This document shows, one piece after another, positions 32,497 to 41,609 of a DNA stretch of 49,782 bases. A program made the translations under genes and the position numbers. This DNA is from Pseudomonadota bacterium (GTDB lineage Bacteria; Cyanobacteriota; Vampirovibrionia; Obscuribacterales; Obscuribacteraceae), in NCBI GenBank assembly GCA_021324135.1, contig JAJPJO010000320.1, positions 1 to 49,782 on the forward strand, in the 5' to 3' direction. The notes under the pieces were generated by a model. It was not told the DNA's origin and made no database searches. It saw nothing but the letters and a program-made list of their open reading frames with translations. Numbering within the stretch: the first letter of the stretch is position 1; the number at the start of each line of letters is the position of its first letter.

Positions 32497-34308
32497 TTAC
32501 TCCTCTTCTGTTTGTTTTGCTGCCTGGATAAATGCTTCCTCCAGAAGGGCAAGGGAATCGTTTGAGGCAGAGCCCGATTTGATGCGGCTTTGCATCTCAT
32601 CGGTAATCTCCTGAACCGTGCCGGAGCGAATTATCTTGTGGTTGGCGAGAAAAGCGATCTGGTCACAAAATTCGACCTCCGTCAAATAGTGGGTGGTGAC
32701 TAGAATGGCACAACCGTTTTTGGCGAACTCCCGAATCAAATTCCATAACTGTCTGCGAGCTAAAGGGTCTACCCCGGCGGTGGGCTCGTCCAGAAAAATA
32801 ACTTTTGGCTCGTGCATTACCGCCGCACCAAATGCGATGCGCTGCTTCCAGCCTAAGGGCAGTTTTCCAACAATGGATCTGAGAATGCTTTTCAGATCGC
32901 AAGCTTCGACGACCCAGTCAATCTGGCGTTTGCGCAGGTTGTATGGGACCTCGTAAACGGCGGCATAGAATTGCAAATTCTCGAGCACGGTCAAGCTATC
33001 GTAGAGGCTGAACTTCTGGCTCATATACCCGATTTGTTTTCTCAGCCGGGCGGATCGCAAGTCAATGGCTTCGCCCATCAGCTCTACCCTTCCGGAGGTT
33101 GGCTGCATTAAACCGCAGAGCATTTTGATGGTCGTCGTCTTGCCGGCGCCGTTGGCTCCGAGCAAGCCGAATATTTGGCCGAAGTTGACGCGAAGATCGA
33201 CGCCTTGAACGGCGAGGAAATCATTGAACCGTTTCTCCAGCCCTTCACTGAGAATGGCAGCCTGAGACTGTTCCGACTTTGAGCGAGGATCATGCTTGCC
33301 ATTTTTGAAGGAAGGAAACTGCACCACCTCTGGTGCGCGATAGCCCAGATCGCGCAATTTCATGACAAAAACATTTTCCAGGCTGGGCTCAGCTTCCTTC
33401 ATGGCGCCAAGCGCTATAGCGTTATTCTCGCAAAACCGGCTGATTTCTTCTCGGCCCAGCTCCGGCCGGTCGCTAAGGACCTCAAGTCGATCGGCAAAAG
33501 GATAGGCATCTTTGATATGCTCGAGATTGGCTCGCTCCAGTAAGGCAGGCACGGCATTCAACTGCGAGCCCCTGGGCAGCGAAAAGACCAAGCGCTTCAT
33601 TCTCAGATCTCGCTGCAATTGAGAAGGCGGTCCGCTCAGATGGACCTGACCTTCATGCATCAGAGCAATATGACTGCAGCGCTCGGCTTCATCGAGAAAA
33701 GGCGTTGCCAGAACAATGGTAACCTGCCGCTCGGACAGATTCTCCAATATGTCCCAGAGTTCGCGGCGAGCCACCGGATCGAGTCCTGTGGTCGGCTCAT
33801 CAAGAAGAATGAGCTCGGGCTCGGAAATAAGCGCGCAGCACAAGGCCAGCTTTTGCTTCATGCCGCCGGAGAGCTTGCCGGCAAGGCGATCGGCGAAGCG
33901 AAGCAAACCCATGTCCTTGAGATGAGTCTGCATAAATTCATGCAACTTCTCGTCGCTCACATCAAGCAGCCCGGCCTGGTAAGCGAGATTCTCTTCGATG
34001 GACAGCTCGGGATAAAGACAGGTATCTTGATGAACGTAGCCTATGCGGCGTTTGGCAAGAGAAGGGGCGGTGCCGAGAATGCATATGTCGCCGCTGCTGG
34101 GGCGCATCACCCCGGCGAATAATTTAAGCGCCGTAGTTTTTCCCGCTCCATCAGGACCGATCAAGCCGAAGAGGCTTCCATGCCGGACTTCCAAGTTGAA
34201 GTCTTTGAGCGCCACGGCACCGGATTTATATCTCTTGCTGAGATTATGGGCCCGTACCGCACCGCCTGTAGTGGCAGCACCGGTCTTACCCTGCAGGGAA
34301 GTGCTCAC
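32497..34308 (-). CDS. ABC transporter ATPase with two fused nucleotide-binding domains (YbhF-like)
   Basis: 603 residues from a GTG at 34308 that overlaps the HlyD-like stop by four bases (GTGA). The first domain has Walker A GPDGAGKT (51-58), signature LSGGMKQ and Walker B LILLDEP. The second, from about 345, has GANGAGKT, Walker B VIFLDEP and a changed signature LPLGWKQ instead of LSGGQ. A similar signature change occurs in YbhF of E. coli as far as I recall. A linker of about 110 residues between the domains includes a short Lys/Ser/Gln-rich piece. The two domains would pair head to tail and drive the two permeases. It supports ATP-powered export across the cytoplasmic membrane; the cargo is unknown. 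Confidence 0.9.
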   Translation of the reverse strand: MSTSLQGKTGAATTGGAVRAHNLSKRYKSGAVALKDFNLEVRHGSLFGLIGPDGAGKTTALKLFAGVMRPSSGDICILGTAPSLAKRRIGYVHQDTCLYPELSIEENLAYQAGLLDVSDEKLHEFMQTHLKDMGLLRFADRLAGKLSGGMKQKLALCCALISEPELILLDEPTTGLDPVARRELWDILENLSERQVTIVLATPFLDEAERCSHIALMHEGQVHLSGPPSQLQRDLRMKRLVFSLPRGSQLNAVPALLERANLEHIKDAYPFADRLEVLSDRPELGREEISRFCENNAIALGAMKEAEPSLENVFVMKLRDLGYRAPEVVQFPSFKNGKHDPRSKSEQSQAAILSEGLEKRFNDFLAVQGVDLRVNFGQIFGLLGANGAGKTTTIKMLCGLMQPTSGRVELMGEAIDLRSARLRKQIGYMSQKFSLYDSLTVLENLQFYAAVYEVPYNLRKRQIDWVVEACDLKSILRSIVGKLPLGWKQRIAFGAAVMHEPKVIFLDEPTAGVDPLARRQLWNLIREFAKNGCAILVTTHYLTEVEFCDQIAFLANHKIIRSGTVQEITDEMQSRIKSGSASNDSLALLEEAFIQAAKQTEEE

Positions 34309-35324
34309 TTTTGATTGCCCCCGGATGCCTTTGCCACGGTGATTTTGGCATCGCCCCTCATGCCCGGCTTCGCCAGTCCCTCAGGATGATCGAGACTGAT
34401 TTTCAGACCGAAAGTCTGGCGCACGCGATCGTCCTTGAAGTAAACGTTTTGCGGCGTAAAGGACGGCGCCGAGTCAATTTCGATCAGTCTGCCTGATAAC
34501 GGAGCGAGCTTCTCATTAGAGTCAAGATAGACTTTGGCGGGCTGGCCGACATGCAAACGGCTCAGTTCGCCCTCGGCAACGAAAGCACGCAAATAAGCTT
34601 TCCTGGGATCAATCACGCTGAGAAGCACCTGGCCTTTGTCGACGAGATCGCCCGGCTCGACGCTGCGCGTCTCGATCATACCGTTTATCGGAGAGGTGAG
34701 ATTGAAGAAGCTCAAACTGGAAGCAGCTTCGTGCTTCATTGCAGCTGCTCTCATGGCGGCTGCGCGTGCTTGCATACTAGCCATCTTGGCCGTCAGGACA
34801 TCGCGCCTCAAGTCAGCCGCTTTTTTCGCTCTGCCTGCTTTAGTGGAGAAAAGCTTTGCCCAAAAACCGCGCGATTTTTTTTGCACCACGGCAACTTCGC
34901 CATTGACCGCACGTTCTTGCTGGGCGGCGCGCCCCTCAGCCGAGCGTGCTTGCCGCAAGGCACTATCGGCGATACCGATTTTTTCCTTGACCATGCGAGC
35001 GTCAAGAACAACCAGAAGCTCTCCTTTTTTGACACTGTCGCCTTCTCTGACACGAACAGACGAGATACGGGTCGCCATAGGCGAGACGATGTGATTCTCC
35101 TCTACCTCTATACGCCCGCTTGCCTCCACTACGTTCTCGTTTTTCTTATTCTCAACGGCACTATGGATAAGCGCATAAGCAGCAATGATGCAGGACAGTG
35201 CCGCCACAATCACCGCCACAACGATCATCTTTCTGCGCCGGCCGCGATTTTCCGGCAACGAGCGCCGCTCCTCGGACTGTGCCGTTTGTCGCTCACCTTC
35301 CGCCCTGGCAGCTTTGGTAGCCAT
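34305..35324 (-). CDS. HlyD-family membrane fusion protein (YbhG-like)
   Basis: 339 residues from the ATG at 35324, with AAGGGGGGG directly upstream; in-frame starts further out (to 35420) lack a ribosome binding site. A charged N-terminus precedes one membrane helix (MIVVAVIVAALSCIIAAYALI, about 33-53). Then come a lipoyl-like half (VEASGRIEVEENHIVSP, VREGDSVKKGELLVVLD), a coiled-coil hairpin rich in Ala and Arg (about 120-200), the second lipoyl half (TSPINGMIETRSVEPGDLVDKG) and a beta-barrel. In Gram-negative bacteria such proteins bridge the ABC permeases to an outer-membrane channel, so its presence suggests a double-membrane cell. No TolC-like gene and no TetR-type repressor, which in E. 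coli accompanies the Ybh system, is found nearby. Confidence 0.88.
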   Translation of the reverse strand: MATKAARAEGERQTAQSEERRSLPENRGRRRKMIVVAVIVAALSCIIAAYALIHSAVENKKNENVVEASGRIEVEENHIVSPMATRISSVRVREGDSVKKGELLVVLDARMVKEKIGIADSALRQARSAEGRAAQQERAVNGEVAVVQKKSRGFWAKLFSTKAGRAKKAADLRRDVLTAKMASMQARAAAMRAAAMKHEAASSLSFFNLTSPINGMIETRSVEPGDLVDKGQVLLSVIDPRKAYLRAFVAEGELSRLHVGQPAKVYLDSNEKLAPLSGRLIEIDSAPSFTPQNVYFKDDRVRQTFGLKISLDHPEGLAKPGMRGDAKITVAKASGGNQK

Positions 35325-35484
35325 CGCCCCCCCTTGTCTCGATGTAAAGAATGGTATGCACAATCTACGTAGCACTTTTGCCGCAGAAAAATGCCCGAAC
35401 GTGAAGTGCCGAGCGGTCAATTCGTATGGGCGTGGCAGTGCCGTGCTATGAAAGTCTCGTTGATCGCGGAGGCTACATTAGGCG

Positions 35485-36525
35485 ATGACCAAGCATGTTC
35501 TTGTCGTTTACAACGGTGAGGCTAAATCTCAAATCAAAACCAAAGCCTGGATCGGGCAGATCGTGGAGGAACTAAACAAGCACGACCAGTACATAATCTC
35601 GCTCTTTCCTACGGCTAAGGAAACACAAGTAAGAGAAATTGTCGAGTTGATCGAGCCGCCGCTCGATTTTCTCATCGCCGCCGGTGGAGACGGGACTATC
35701 AGGCTGGCTCTGGCGGCTCTCGCCCAGGCGCGCTCGGATGTTCCAGCGGCAATCTTTCCACTCGGTACGGGTAATGTTTTTGCCCGCAACATTGGCGTAA
35801 TTTCCGGCGGACTATTGTCTAACGGACTCGATAATGCCTACGAGTATCTGGTTGACTCGGTGCCCATGCGCATCGATCTCGGCATGATGAACGGCGAATA
35901 CTTTTGCTGTTTTGCCGGGGTTGGACCTGTTTCGGATGCTTTCATGAAGCCTGCTCGTATCGATAAGACGCGCTTTAAACTATTCGCCTACATCAAAGCG
36001 CTGCTCGCCAGCATCGGCAGACCGCCGCGTTTGTTCAAGATAACAGTCGACGGCGTCAGTAAAATCGTGCAAGCCTCAGCCGTTTTCTTCGTGGAAGTCG
36101 AAGATCTCGGGCTGAACAAAGACAATGATCTGAATGTCTTGAGCGATGGTTACTTAAACATGCATATAATCAACCCGCTCACATGCAGCGACTACATTGC
36201 TTTGTTCAAGCGCTATGCTCACGGTGAAAACGACTATGCCCCGGAGTTTCTATCCAGAATCAAGGAGGCGCGAGTCGAGGCACTGCCAAGACCCGGGTTG
36301 CGCTCCGACTTTCAAAAACTGGTCGGCAAGCTCTATAAATTGCTGACCGGGCATGAGCCGCATGATATCGAGCGCGTCAGAGAGTTGCCGTGCATGATCG
36401 ACGGCGATGCCTGGGGCAAGACACCGATGCATGTGAAGGTGATACCGCAGGCGGTGAATGTTCTCGTGCCGCGCTCGAAAATGAATCACTCCCAGGAGGA
36501 GATTAAATTAGATATAGCCTCCTGA
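35485..36525 (+). CDS. Diacylglycerol kinase-family lipid kinase
   Basis: 346 residues, ATG at 35485; the GGAGG at 35469-35473 is a little far (11 bases). The catalytic domain has the family motif GGDGT (residues 67-71) in IAAGGDGTIRLALAAL, then PLGTGNVFARNIG. The C-terminal beta-domain includes LRIDLG-type strands (MRIDLGMMNGEYFCCFAGVG). Length fits YegS/DgkB-type lipid kinases. They phosphorylate diacylglycerol, sphingosine-like lipids or phosphatidylglycerol; the substrate cannot be decided. The enzyme works at the inner face of the membrane. It is divergent from the exporter operon (160-base gap), so a shared regulation is possible. Confidence 0.88.
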   Translation: MTKHVLVVYNGEAKSQIKTKAWIGQIVEELNKHDQYIISLFPTAKETQVREIVELIEPPLDFLIAAGGDGTIRLALAALAQARSDVPAAIFPLGTGNVFARNIGVISGGLLSNGLDNAYEYLVDSVPMRIDLGMMNGEYFCCFAGVGPVSDAFMKPARIDKTRFKLFAYIKALLASIGRPPRLFKITVDGVSKIVQASAVFFVEVEDLGLNKDNDLNVLSDGYLNMHIINPLTCSDYIALFKRYAHGENDYAPEFLSRIKEARVEALPRPGLRSDFQKLVGKLYKLLTGHEPHDIERVRELPCMIDGDAWGKTPMHVKVIPQAVNVLVPRSKMNHSQEEIKLDIAS

Positions 36526-36543
36526 ATCCATTAAATCTGGATG

Positions 36544-36559
36544 CAGGTTATTAAACCTG
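36544..36559. repeat. Short hairpin after the lipid kinase gene
   Basis: CAGGTT-ATTA-AACCTG forms a six-base-pair stem 18 bases after the lipid-kinase stop. It is followed by CCCC-AA-GGGG. No clear T-run follows, so its role as a terminator is doubtful. Confidence 0.3.
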
Positions 36560-36700
36560 AGCCCCAAGGGGAATAATGATTGACGGCATCCAGCGACAGC
36601 CAGGAGCTGACTGAGGCTTGGCCCTGGGGATTCCAGCAATCGTTATGTCGCCGGCACATTCCTGGCGATTGTGTAGGCGTGCTGCGCAATCGAACCAATC

Positions 36701-36705
36701 GGAGG
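36701..36705 (+). promoter_or_regulatory. Shine-Dalgarno site that fixes a GTG start
   Basis: GGAGG stands 8 bases before the GTG at 36714. It supports this start for the small charged protein and not the ATG at 36618. Confidence 0.6.
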
Positions 36706-36713
36706 ATTTCTTT

Positions 36714-36977
36714 GTGGACGACAAAACCCGAAAGCAACTCGAGCAACAAGCAATACAACGGCAGGAACGCGAGCGGGACGAACGGCGCAAACGCGAGGAA
36801 ATGGAGCGCCGCCGCCGTGAAGAGGATCACAAACGCTTTTTGATGCAGCAAATGGCCGTCAACAAGCAAAAGGAAGAGCGCAAGAAAGAAGAGATCGAGA
36901 CGGCCAGGAAGAACGAGATGCTCATGAACGAGCTCGAGAAGAAACAAAGAGAAGAGCGCGAACAGCACGGCCATTGA
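36714..36977 (+). CDS. Small, highly charged, single-helix protein
   Basis: 87 residues from a GTG start. Nearly every residue is Lys, Arg, Glu, Gln, Asp or Met (for example RQERERDERRKREEMERRRR), with no Pro or Gly until the last residues. This is the composition of a single long alpha-helix or coiled coil. No signal peptide and no membrane segment. The family is unknown. An opposite-strand open frame of 147 codons over the same bases is Leu-rich, as expected of the complement of Lys/Glu codons, and is rejected. The ribosome binding site is good and the frame is long for such a biased composition, so I think it is real. Partners unknown; the lipid kinase lies 188 bases upstream in the same direction. 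Confidence 0.6.
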   Translation: MDDKTRKQLEQQAIQRQERERDERRKREEMERRRREEDHKRFLMQQMAVNKQKEERKKEEIETARKNEMLMNELEKKQREEREQHGH

Positions 36978-37295
36978 TCTCAGAGAATCAGGCAGACAGC
37001 ACCATGGCTTGGTGCAGAAGGGCGCTTCTCAAAAATCAGAAAAGATCGAGCCGCAGCGGGTGTGAGGTCTTGCTGCGGCTCGGGACTGGTTTACGCTGCA
37101 ACATGGTGATGCGGGTTGCTGCAGCGTGGGAGTCAGAGTTGGAGTTGTGAGGTCTGACGCATTTGAGAATAGTCGAAGAATGTGAGAAAGTCGTGAGATC
37201 TGCCGGGAGCGCATAAAATTACCGGACAGCGGCAAATCACCGCCAGAGGCTAAAATTAGATTGTCCAACATCAAGCTGATAAGCTCCCCGACCCA
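36978..37295. other. Intergenic stretch with a strong hairpin and short direct repeats
   Basis: About 318 bases without a convincing gene. It contains the 11-base-pair hairpin at 37047-37082. Copies of TGTGAGGTCT lie at 37061-37070 and 37146-37155, with a related CGTGAGATCT at 37192-37201. Two AT-rich -10-like boxes (TAAAAT at about 37214 and 37251) precede the TTG start at 37296. Confidence 0.5.
37047..37082 (-). terminator. Hairpin with U-tract on the minus strand
   Basis: Perfect 11-base arms CGAGCCGCAGC and GCTGCGGCTCG are separated by 14 bases. The plus strand after the stem is not T-rich. On the minus strand the stem is followed by ATCTTTTCTGATTTTT, so it works best as an intrinsic terminator for a minus-strand transcript. 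There is no convincing minus-strand gene just upstream of it, so the transcript it would end is unknown. Confidence 0.45.
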
Positions 37296-38921
37296 TTGCC
37301 AAATCCGAGAAGTCAATTCGCTCATCTCATCGTTTTTCTCCTTTGCCCGTTAGTGCTGAGTGGCTGCATTTACGTGGGCGATTGGTCTAAGGAGCATCAT
37401 CTTCGCCTGTCCGAACGCTTCCGGCTCCTGGCCCACCATTGCATCATCGACGGAAATTTCAAGCAAGCCGAGTCCCTCTACCTTCAAAGCCTGGATGAGC
37501 AGGAGAGAGCTCAAAGCGATCCAATTTCAAGGTTATCTTTGCTTCTCGAGGTCGCCGATGCCAACTTCTTGGGTGGGAACCCCGATCAGGCATTGAAAAA
37601 ATACCAAGCGGTCGAGGATGAGGCGGAACGGCTGAGGCAAATCCAGTCGGCGCCTCAATCCAAGCAGAAGGGAGCTGGTGGGTCTGACATTCAGCCGCTT
37701 TCAATTCCGGCTCTTCAGCAGCTGAGAGCCGACGCGATCACCGGCGAGGGATTCTCTTTGTTGCAAAAAGGCGAGGCGAAGCAAGCCGAAGGAAAATTTC
37801 GCGCCGCGCAGGAGATATGCAAGACAATAAAAAAGACGGCGGAGCTTCACTTGTTTCCGCTCGATCTCTGCTGCGATTGCGGCAAATGGGGATTGTCATT
37901 AGCTCAAGAGAGCAATTCAAGAAAAGGCAAACAAGCAAGCGATGCAAGCGGTTTGCTTGAGCGCATCGACGACACTTGCCCGACCTCTTGCGCCTCATCA
38001 AGAATGCTCATATCAAGGAGGCTGTTTCAGTCCGCTGGTGGTACCGCATCTGGTGCGGGGAAAGCCGCCCCGGCGGTCAGCAAAGACGAAGCCAAGCTGC
38101 AAAGCACCTGGGAAAGCCTCATGCGGGGCGGGCAGCGCAGCATCGCCGAGAAGGATCAGGGCAAGGCAGAGCGCTATTACAGAAAAGCGCTTCAGCTTCT
38201 CGATCAGAAAAACGACCGCAGCGGTCGCTTGCAGATGACCTTGCAGCGCCTCTCTTTCATGATCGTTCGCCAGGGCAGGGACGGCGAAGCCCTGCTGCTA
38301 TTTGCACGAGAAGTGGAGTTGAAACGAGATCGATTCGGCAAAAACAGCAGCGCCCTGGCCGCACCGCTCTGCCGGCTTGGAATTCTGCAAGTCAGGCAGA
38401 ATCAGCTTGGGGCAGCCGAGCAGACGCTGGCCGATGCTCGATCCATTGCCACACGAGCGTACGGTCCGAATAGCGAAGTTTGCGCCATCGCTTACGCGAA
38501 TACGGGCGAACTGCGCATGGCACAACACCGAAATACCGAGGCGATCGAATACATTGATAAAGCCCTGCCGTTTTTTATCAAGGACACAGATAAATATCGC
38601 CTGCGAATCTGCGCTCTTTATCTCAATCGCGGCGCAGCCTGTATGTCTATGAATGACAATGACGAGGCGCTCAAGTCCTTTGCTCGAGCTGAAGAGCTAA
38701 TCGACTACAGCGTGCCGCTCGGTATGCAAGTGCATATACTGGCACCGATGTGCGACATCTACTTTCAAAAGAAGGATTATAAATCATGCAAGTCAGTGCT
38801 TCTCAAGGCTCAGACCGCATTGGCGACCCTTCTTGAGGGCGGGAACGTACCGCCGCACAAGCGAACTGTCTTTGAGGGAGTGAAAAAACATCTCCAGGAC
38901 ATTCAATCTCTACTAAAATGA
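37296..38921 (+). CDS. TPR-repeat lipoprotein
   Basis: 541 residues from a TTG at 37296; no other standard start precedes the signal peptide. The signal peptide (LIVFLLCPLVLSGC) ends in a canonical lipobox L-S-G-C with Cys24 lipidated. The mature protein is mainly TPR helical repeats. The first block is at about 40-110 (GNFKQAESLYLQSLDEQ). The second, from about 270, has EKDQGKAERYYRKALQLL, GDLRMAQHRNTEAIEYIDKAL-like and NDNDEALKSFARAEEL patterns, similar to kinesin-light-chain-type repeats. A Lys/Gly/Ser-rich linker (SKQKGAGGSD) separates parts. It is predicted to sit on the outer side of a membrane. The histidine kinase gene starts 6 bases after its stop, so they are probably co-transcribed and the lipoprotein may feed information to the sensor. 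Confidence 0.85.
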   Translation: MPNPRSQFAHLIVFLLCPLVLSGCIYVGDWSKEHHLRLSERFRLLAHHCIIDGNFKQAESLYLQSLDEQERAQSDPISRLSLLLEVADANFLGGNPDQALKKYQAVEDEAERLRQIQSAPQSKQKGAGGSDIQPLSIPALQQLRADAITGEGFSLLQKGEAKQAEGKFRAAQEICKTIKKTAELHLFPLDLCCDCGKWGLSLAQESNSRKGKQASDASGLLERIDDTCPTSCASSRMLISRRLFQSAGGTASGAGKAAPAVSKDEAKLQSTWESLMRGGQRSIAEKDQGKAERYYRKALQLLDQKNDRSGRLQMTLQRLSFMIVRQGRDGEALLLFAREVELKRDRFGKNSSALAAPLCRLGILQVRQNQLGAAEQTLADARSIATRAYGPNSEVCAIAYANTGELRMAQHRNTEAIEYIDKALPFFIKDTDKYRLRICALYLNRGAACMSMNDNDEALKSFARAEELIDYSVPLGMQVHILAPMCDIYFQKKDYKSCKSVLLKAQTALATLLEGGNVPPHKRTVFEGVKKHLQDIQSLLK

Positions 38922-38927
38922 CCAGGC

Positions 38928-40754
38928 ATGGGCCCGTCTATAGCAAAAAAGAAAAAACGGACAATCAGTCTCAACTTGTGGCACAAGGGGATAATTCTGG
39001 TTGCCATTCCACTGATATTCGAAATATTCTTCATCAGTGTATTGAGCTGGTATCTCTTCCGGGCCGAGCAGGAAGCCCGGCGGATTGAAGATTCGCGCAA
39101 TTTGATCTTGGAAACGGAAGTATTGCAGCGTATGTTTTACGACGCCGGCAGCGCCTTGATCGGCTACGACATGACGAAGAACCCGCTTTTCCAGGCTCAG
39201 TTCGGCGAGGCCAAGGCGAAGATATTGGTGCAACTGGGACTGCTTGCCGATCTCGCCGGACAGAATGAGGTGCGACGCCAGAATGTCAAGGAAATAAGCG
39301 ATCTGGTCCAGAAGCAGCTCAAACATCTGGAAGAAATCGGGGAAAAGATGGATCGCGATGAGTTTCAAACTTCATCGACATTTGCGGACTTGCCGACCAG
39401 CATCAATCGTTTTGCAGAACTCTTTGAAGATTTGATCAGAAGGGAGCGCGCCATTGTTGCAGAAGCTCCAGAGGCAGAGAGCCGCTCGCGGGCATTTGTC
39501 GAGCAGTGGCTTTACATGGGCGTGGCGGTCAATATACTGATCGCCCTCGGCCTGGTGCCCTGGTTTCAACTGGGAACGGCAAAGCGTCTGGCTGTGCTCA
39601 TGGACAATGCCTCCCGGCTCAGCGCTCAGGAAGCCTTGCTTCCGCCACTTACCGGCGAAGACGAAATCGGCAAGCTGGATTCCGTGTTCCACGAAATGGC
39701 TGATGCACTTGCTCAGTCGACAAGAAAAGAAAGAGCGATAGTCGAGAATGCCGCCGATGTCATTTGCAGCATCAATGAGGATTTGAAATTCTCGGCAATC
39801 AACCCGGCCTGCGAGGTGCAGTGGGGATATGAGCGCAAAGAGCTGCTGGGCAGATCGGTCGTCGATATTATTTTCGAGAAGAACGATCCCGGGCTCGATA
39901 ATTTTAAGCAGGCAATCAAAGAGAAAAAAGACGGCACCTTTGAAATTGAATTGTGCAATAAGAAAGGGCGCCCCATCGACACACTCTGGTCCGTGCACTG
40001 GTCGGATGCCGAGAACCGATTGTTTTGCGTCGCTCACGATATTACCGATCGCAAACGTGCCGAGCAATTGAGGCGTGATGTCGTGGCCATGGTCTCGCAC
40101 GATCTGAGATCGCCATTAACATCAATTCAAGTATCGCTGGACATCCTGGAAGCGGGCGTAAAAGGTCCATTGCCGCCGGGCGCTCTGAGCGAACTCAAGA
40201 AGCTGAGCGGAAGCACATCAAGAATGGTAAGGCTGGTAAATGATTTTCTCGATCTGGAGAAACTGCAAAGCGGCAAACTTGATCTGCAAAAAACGAAGAC
40301 GAACCTCGATGTCCTTGTCGCTAACTCTATCAATGCAGTCAGGCAGCTGGCCGAGCTCAAAGAGATAACTTTTCGCGAAGAGGGGCTCGACATAGACTTT
40401 ACAGCCGACGGCGACCGCATTATCCAGGTGCTGGTCAACCTGATCTCCAATGCCATCAAATTCGCCCCGGAGCGCAGCGAGATCGCCATTTCTGGTGGTA
40501 TCACAGATGGTGCGGTCGAGGTCCAGGTCATCGATCAGGGTCCCGGCATTTCTTTGCATGAGCAAGAAAATATTTTTCAGAAATTCGAGCAATTGGACAC
40601 AGGCAGGATGCCGGGCAGCAGTGGACTGGGACTCTCCATTTGCAAGAACCTGGTCGAGCTGCATGGCGGGCGGATCGGCGTGCGCTCGCAGCCGGGGCAG
40701 GGCAGCACGTTCTGGTTCCGCATTCCATACGAGCCTGAGGCGCCGGGCAGCTAA
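38928..40754 (+). CDS. Sensor histidine kinase: CHASE3-type sensor, HAMP, PAS, HisKA, HATPase
   Basis: 608 residues. The first membrane helix is at about 20-45 ([24 protein letters not shown]). An extracytoplasmic helical sensor follows at about 47-190 and looks like CHASE3 ([24 protein letters not shown]). Then come a second helix at 195-217 and a HAMP linker, then a PAS domain (about 268-375: [32 protein letters not shown]). The phospho-acceptor His391 is in VSHDLRSPL. The ATP-binding domain has [16 protein letters not shown] and [10 protein letters not shown]. It should sense an envelope signal and phosphorylate a response regulator. A convergent OmpR-type regulator gene lies 33 bases downstream on the other strand and is the obvious partner candidate. 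The sensor fold is shared with the CHASE3 receptor-like protein at 14968-16641. Confidence 0.92.
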   Translation: MGPSIAKKKKRTISLNLWHKGIILVAIPLIFEIFFISVLSWYLFRAEQEARRIEDSRNLILETEVLQRMFYDAGSALIGYDMTKNPLFQAQFGEAKAKILVQLGLLADLAGQNEVRRQNVKEISDLVQKQLKHLEEIGEKMDRDEFQTSSTFADLPTSINRFAELFEDLIRRERAIVAEAPEAESRSRAFVEQWLYMGVAVNILIALGLVPWFQLGTAKRLAVLMDNASRLSAQEALLPPLTGEDEIGKLDSVFHEMADALAQSTRKERAIVENAADVICSINEDLKFSAINPACEVQWGYERKELLGRSVVDIIFEKNDPGLDNFKQAIKEKKDGTFEIELCNKKGRPIDTLWSVHWSDAENRLFCVAHDITDRKRAEQLRRDVVAMVSHDLRSPLTSIQVSLDILEAGVKGPLPPGALSELKKLSGSTSRMVRLVNDFLDLEKLQSGKLDLQKTKTNLDVLVANSINAVRQLAELKEITFREEGLDIDFTADGDRIIQVLVNLISNAIKFAPERSEIAISGGITDGAVEVQVIDQGPGISLHEQENIFQKFEQLDTGRMPGSSGLGLSICKNLVELHGGRIGVRSQPGQGSTFWFRIPYEPEAPGS

Positions 40755-40787
40755 TCTCGGCTCAGAGTGCCGATGAAGAGTGCGGAC

Positions 40788-41465
40788 CTATTGTCCGGAT
40801 GAAACTTTGTATCCCACACCATACACGGTCTGGAGAATCGACGAGCCGTCCGAGTTGGCAATCTTGCGCCGCAAGGTTTTTATGCAAGTACGAACCGCGT
40901 CCGGACTGGCATCTGAAGTCGATTTCCAGACCCGCTCCAATAAAGCCTCGGCACTGAATGTTTGCTCGCAATGCCGCATCAAGAATTCGAGCAGTTTATA
41001 CTCCAGCGGCAAAAGCTCGATTTCATGCCCATCTTTGCAGACCCTGCGTGTGTCGACCTCCAGGGTAATGTCGCCAACAATGAAGTTTGTGCCTGTGAAT
41101 GTGATCGGCCGCCTGAGAAGCGCCCGCACTCGAGCGAGCAATTCGCGCATTTGAAATGGTTTGGTGAGGTAATCGTCAGCACCGGCATCCAATCCTTGCT
41201 CTTTATCGGCGGTTTGCGATCTTCCAGTGAGCATCAATATGGGGGTCAGACCACCCTGTCTGCGAAATTGATGGCAGAGCTCCACCCCGCTCTTGCCGGG
41301 CAACTGCCAATCAAGAATGATCACATCATATTTGTAGTAAGCCAGCTTTTCCGAGGCCTCAATACCCTCCGAGCAACTTTCCACGCTGTAGCCTTGCGAT
41401 GATAGTGAATCGATCAATCCCGACAAAAGTTCGCGATCGTCTTCAACAACAAAAATTTTCGCCAT
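40788..41465 (-). CDS. OmpR/PhoB-family response regulator
   Basis: 225 residues, typical length. The receiver has the acidic pair (VVEDD, Asp9-Asp10), phospho-acceptor Asp52 in LDWQLPG, a Thr near LMLTGRS, and Lys in LTKPF. The C-terminal winged helix (LEVDTRRVCKDGHEIELLPLEYKLLEFLM through LQTVYGVGYKV) binds DNA, usually as a dimer on direct repeats. It is a transcription activator or repressor controlled by phosphorylation. The gene converges with the CHASE3 histidine kinase (33-base gap), so the partner relation is likely but not proven, since cognate pairs are usually in the same direction. The calpain-like gene lies upstream on the same strand, 144 bases away. No target site is seen. Confidence 0.92.
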   Translation of the reverse strand: MAKIFVVEDDRELLSGLIDSLSSQGYSVESCSEGIEASEKLAYYKYDVIILDWQLPGKSGVELCHQFRRQGGLTPILMLTGRSQTADKEQGLDAGADDYLTKPFQMRELLARVRALLRRPITFTGTNFIVGDITLEVDTRRVCKDGHEIELLPLEYKLLEFLMRHCEQTFSAEALLERVWKSTSDASPDAVRTCIKTLRRKIANSDGSSILQTVYGVGYKVSSGQ

Positions 41466-41609
41466 GCTTGCCTGTTTGCGCTGCCAGATCTGCTAAGGGA
41501 GTTGGATGGCGAGCCTGCAAGGTTCAGACTCCGCCAAATTGCCTGTATTTTAGCAGCATATTTTCATGCTCTCTTATTGCCATGCTCATCATTGATGAAG
41601 CCGGCTCAC

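Noticed and set aside
36531-36974. Minus-strand open frame of 147 codons, Leu-rich
   Set aside because: It is the complement of the Lys/Glu-rich helical protein; its Leu/Phe composition is what antisense of such codons gives.
37029-37325. Minus-strand open frame of 98 codons
   Set aside because: No protein-like composition, overlaps the start of the lipoprotein gene, and the hairpin lies within its end.
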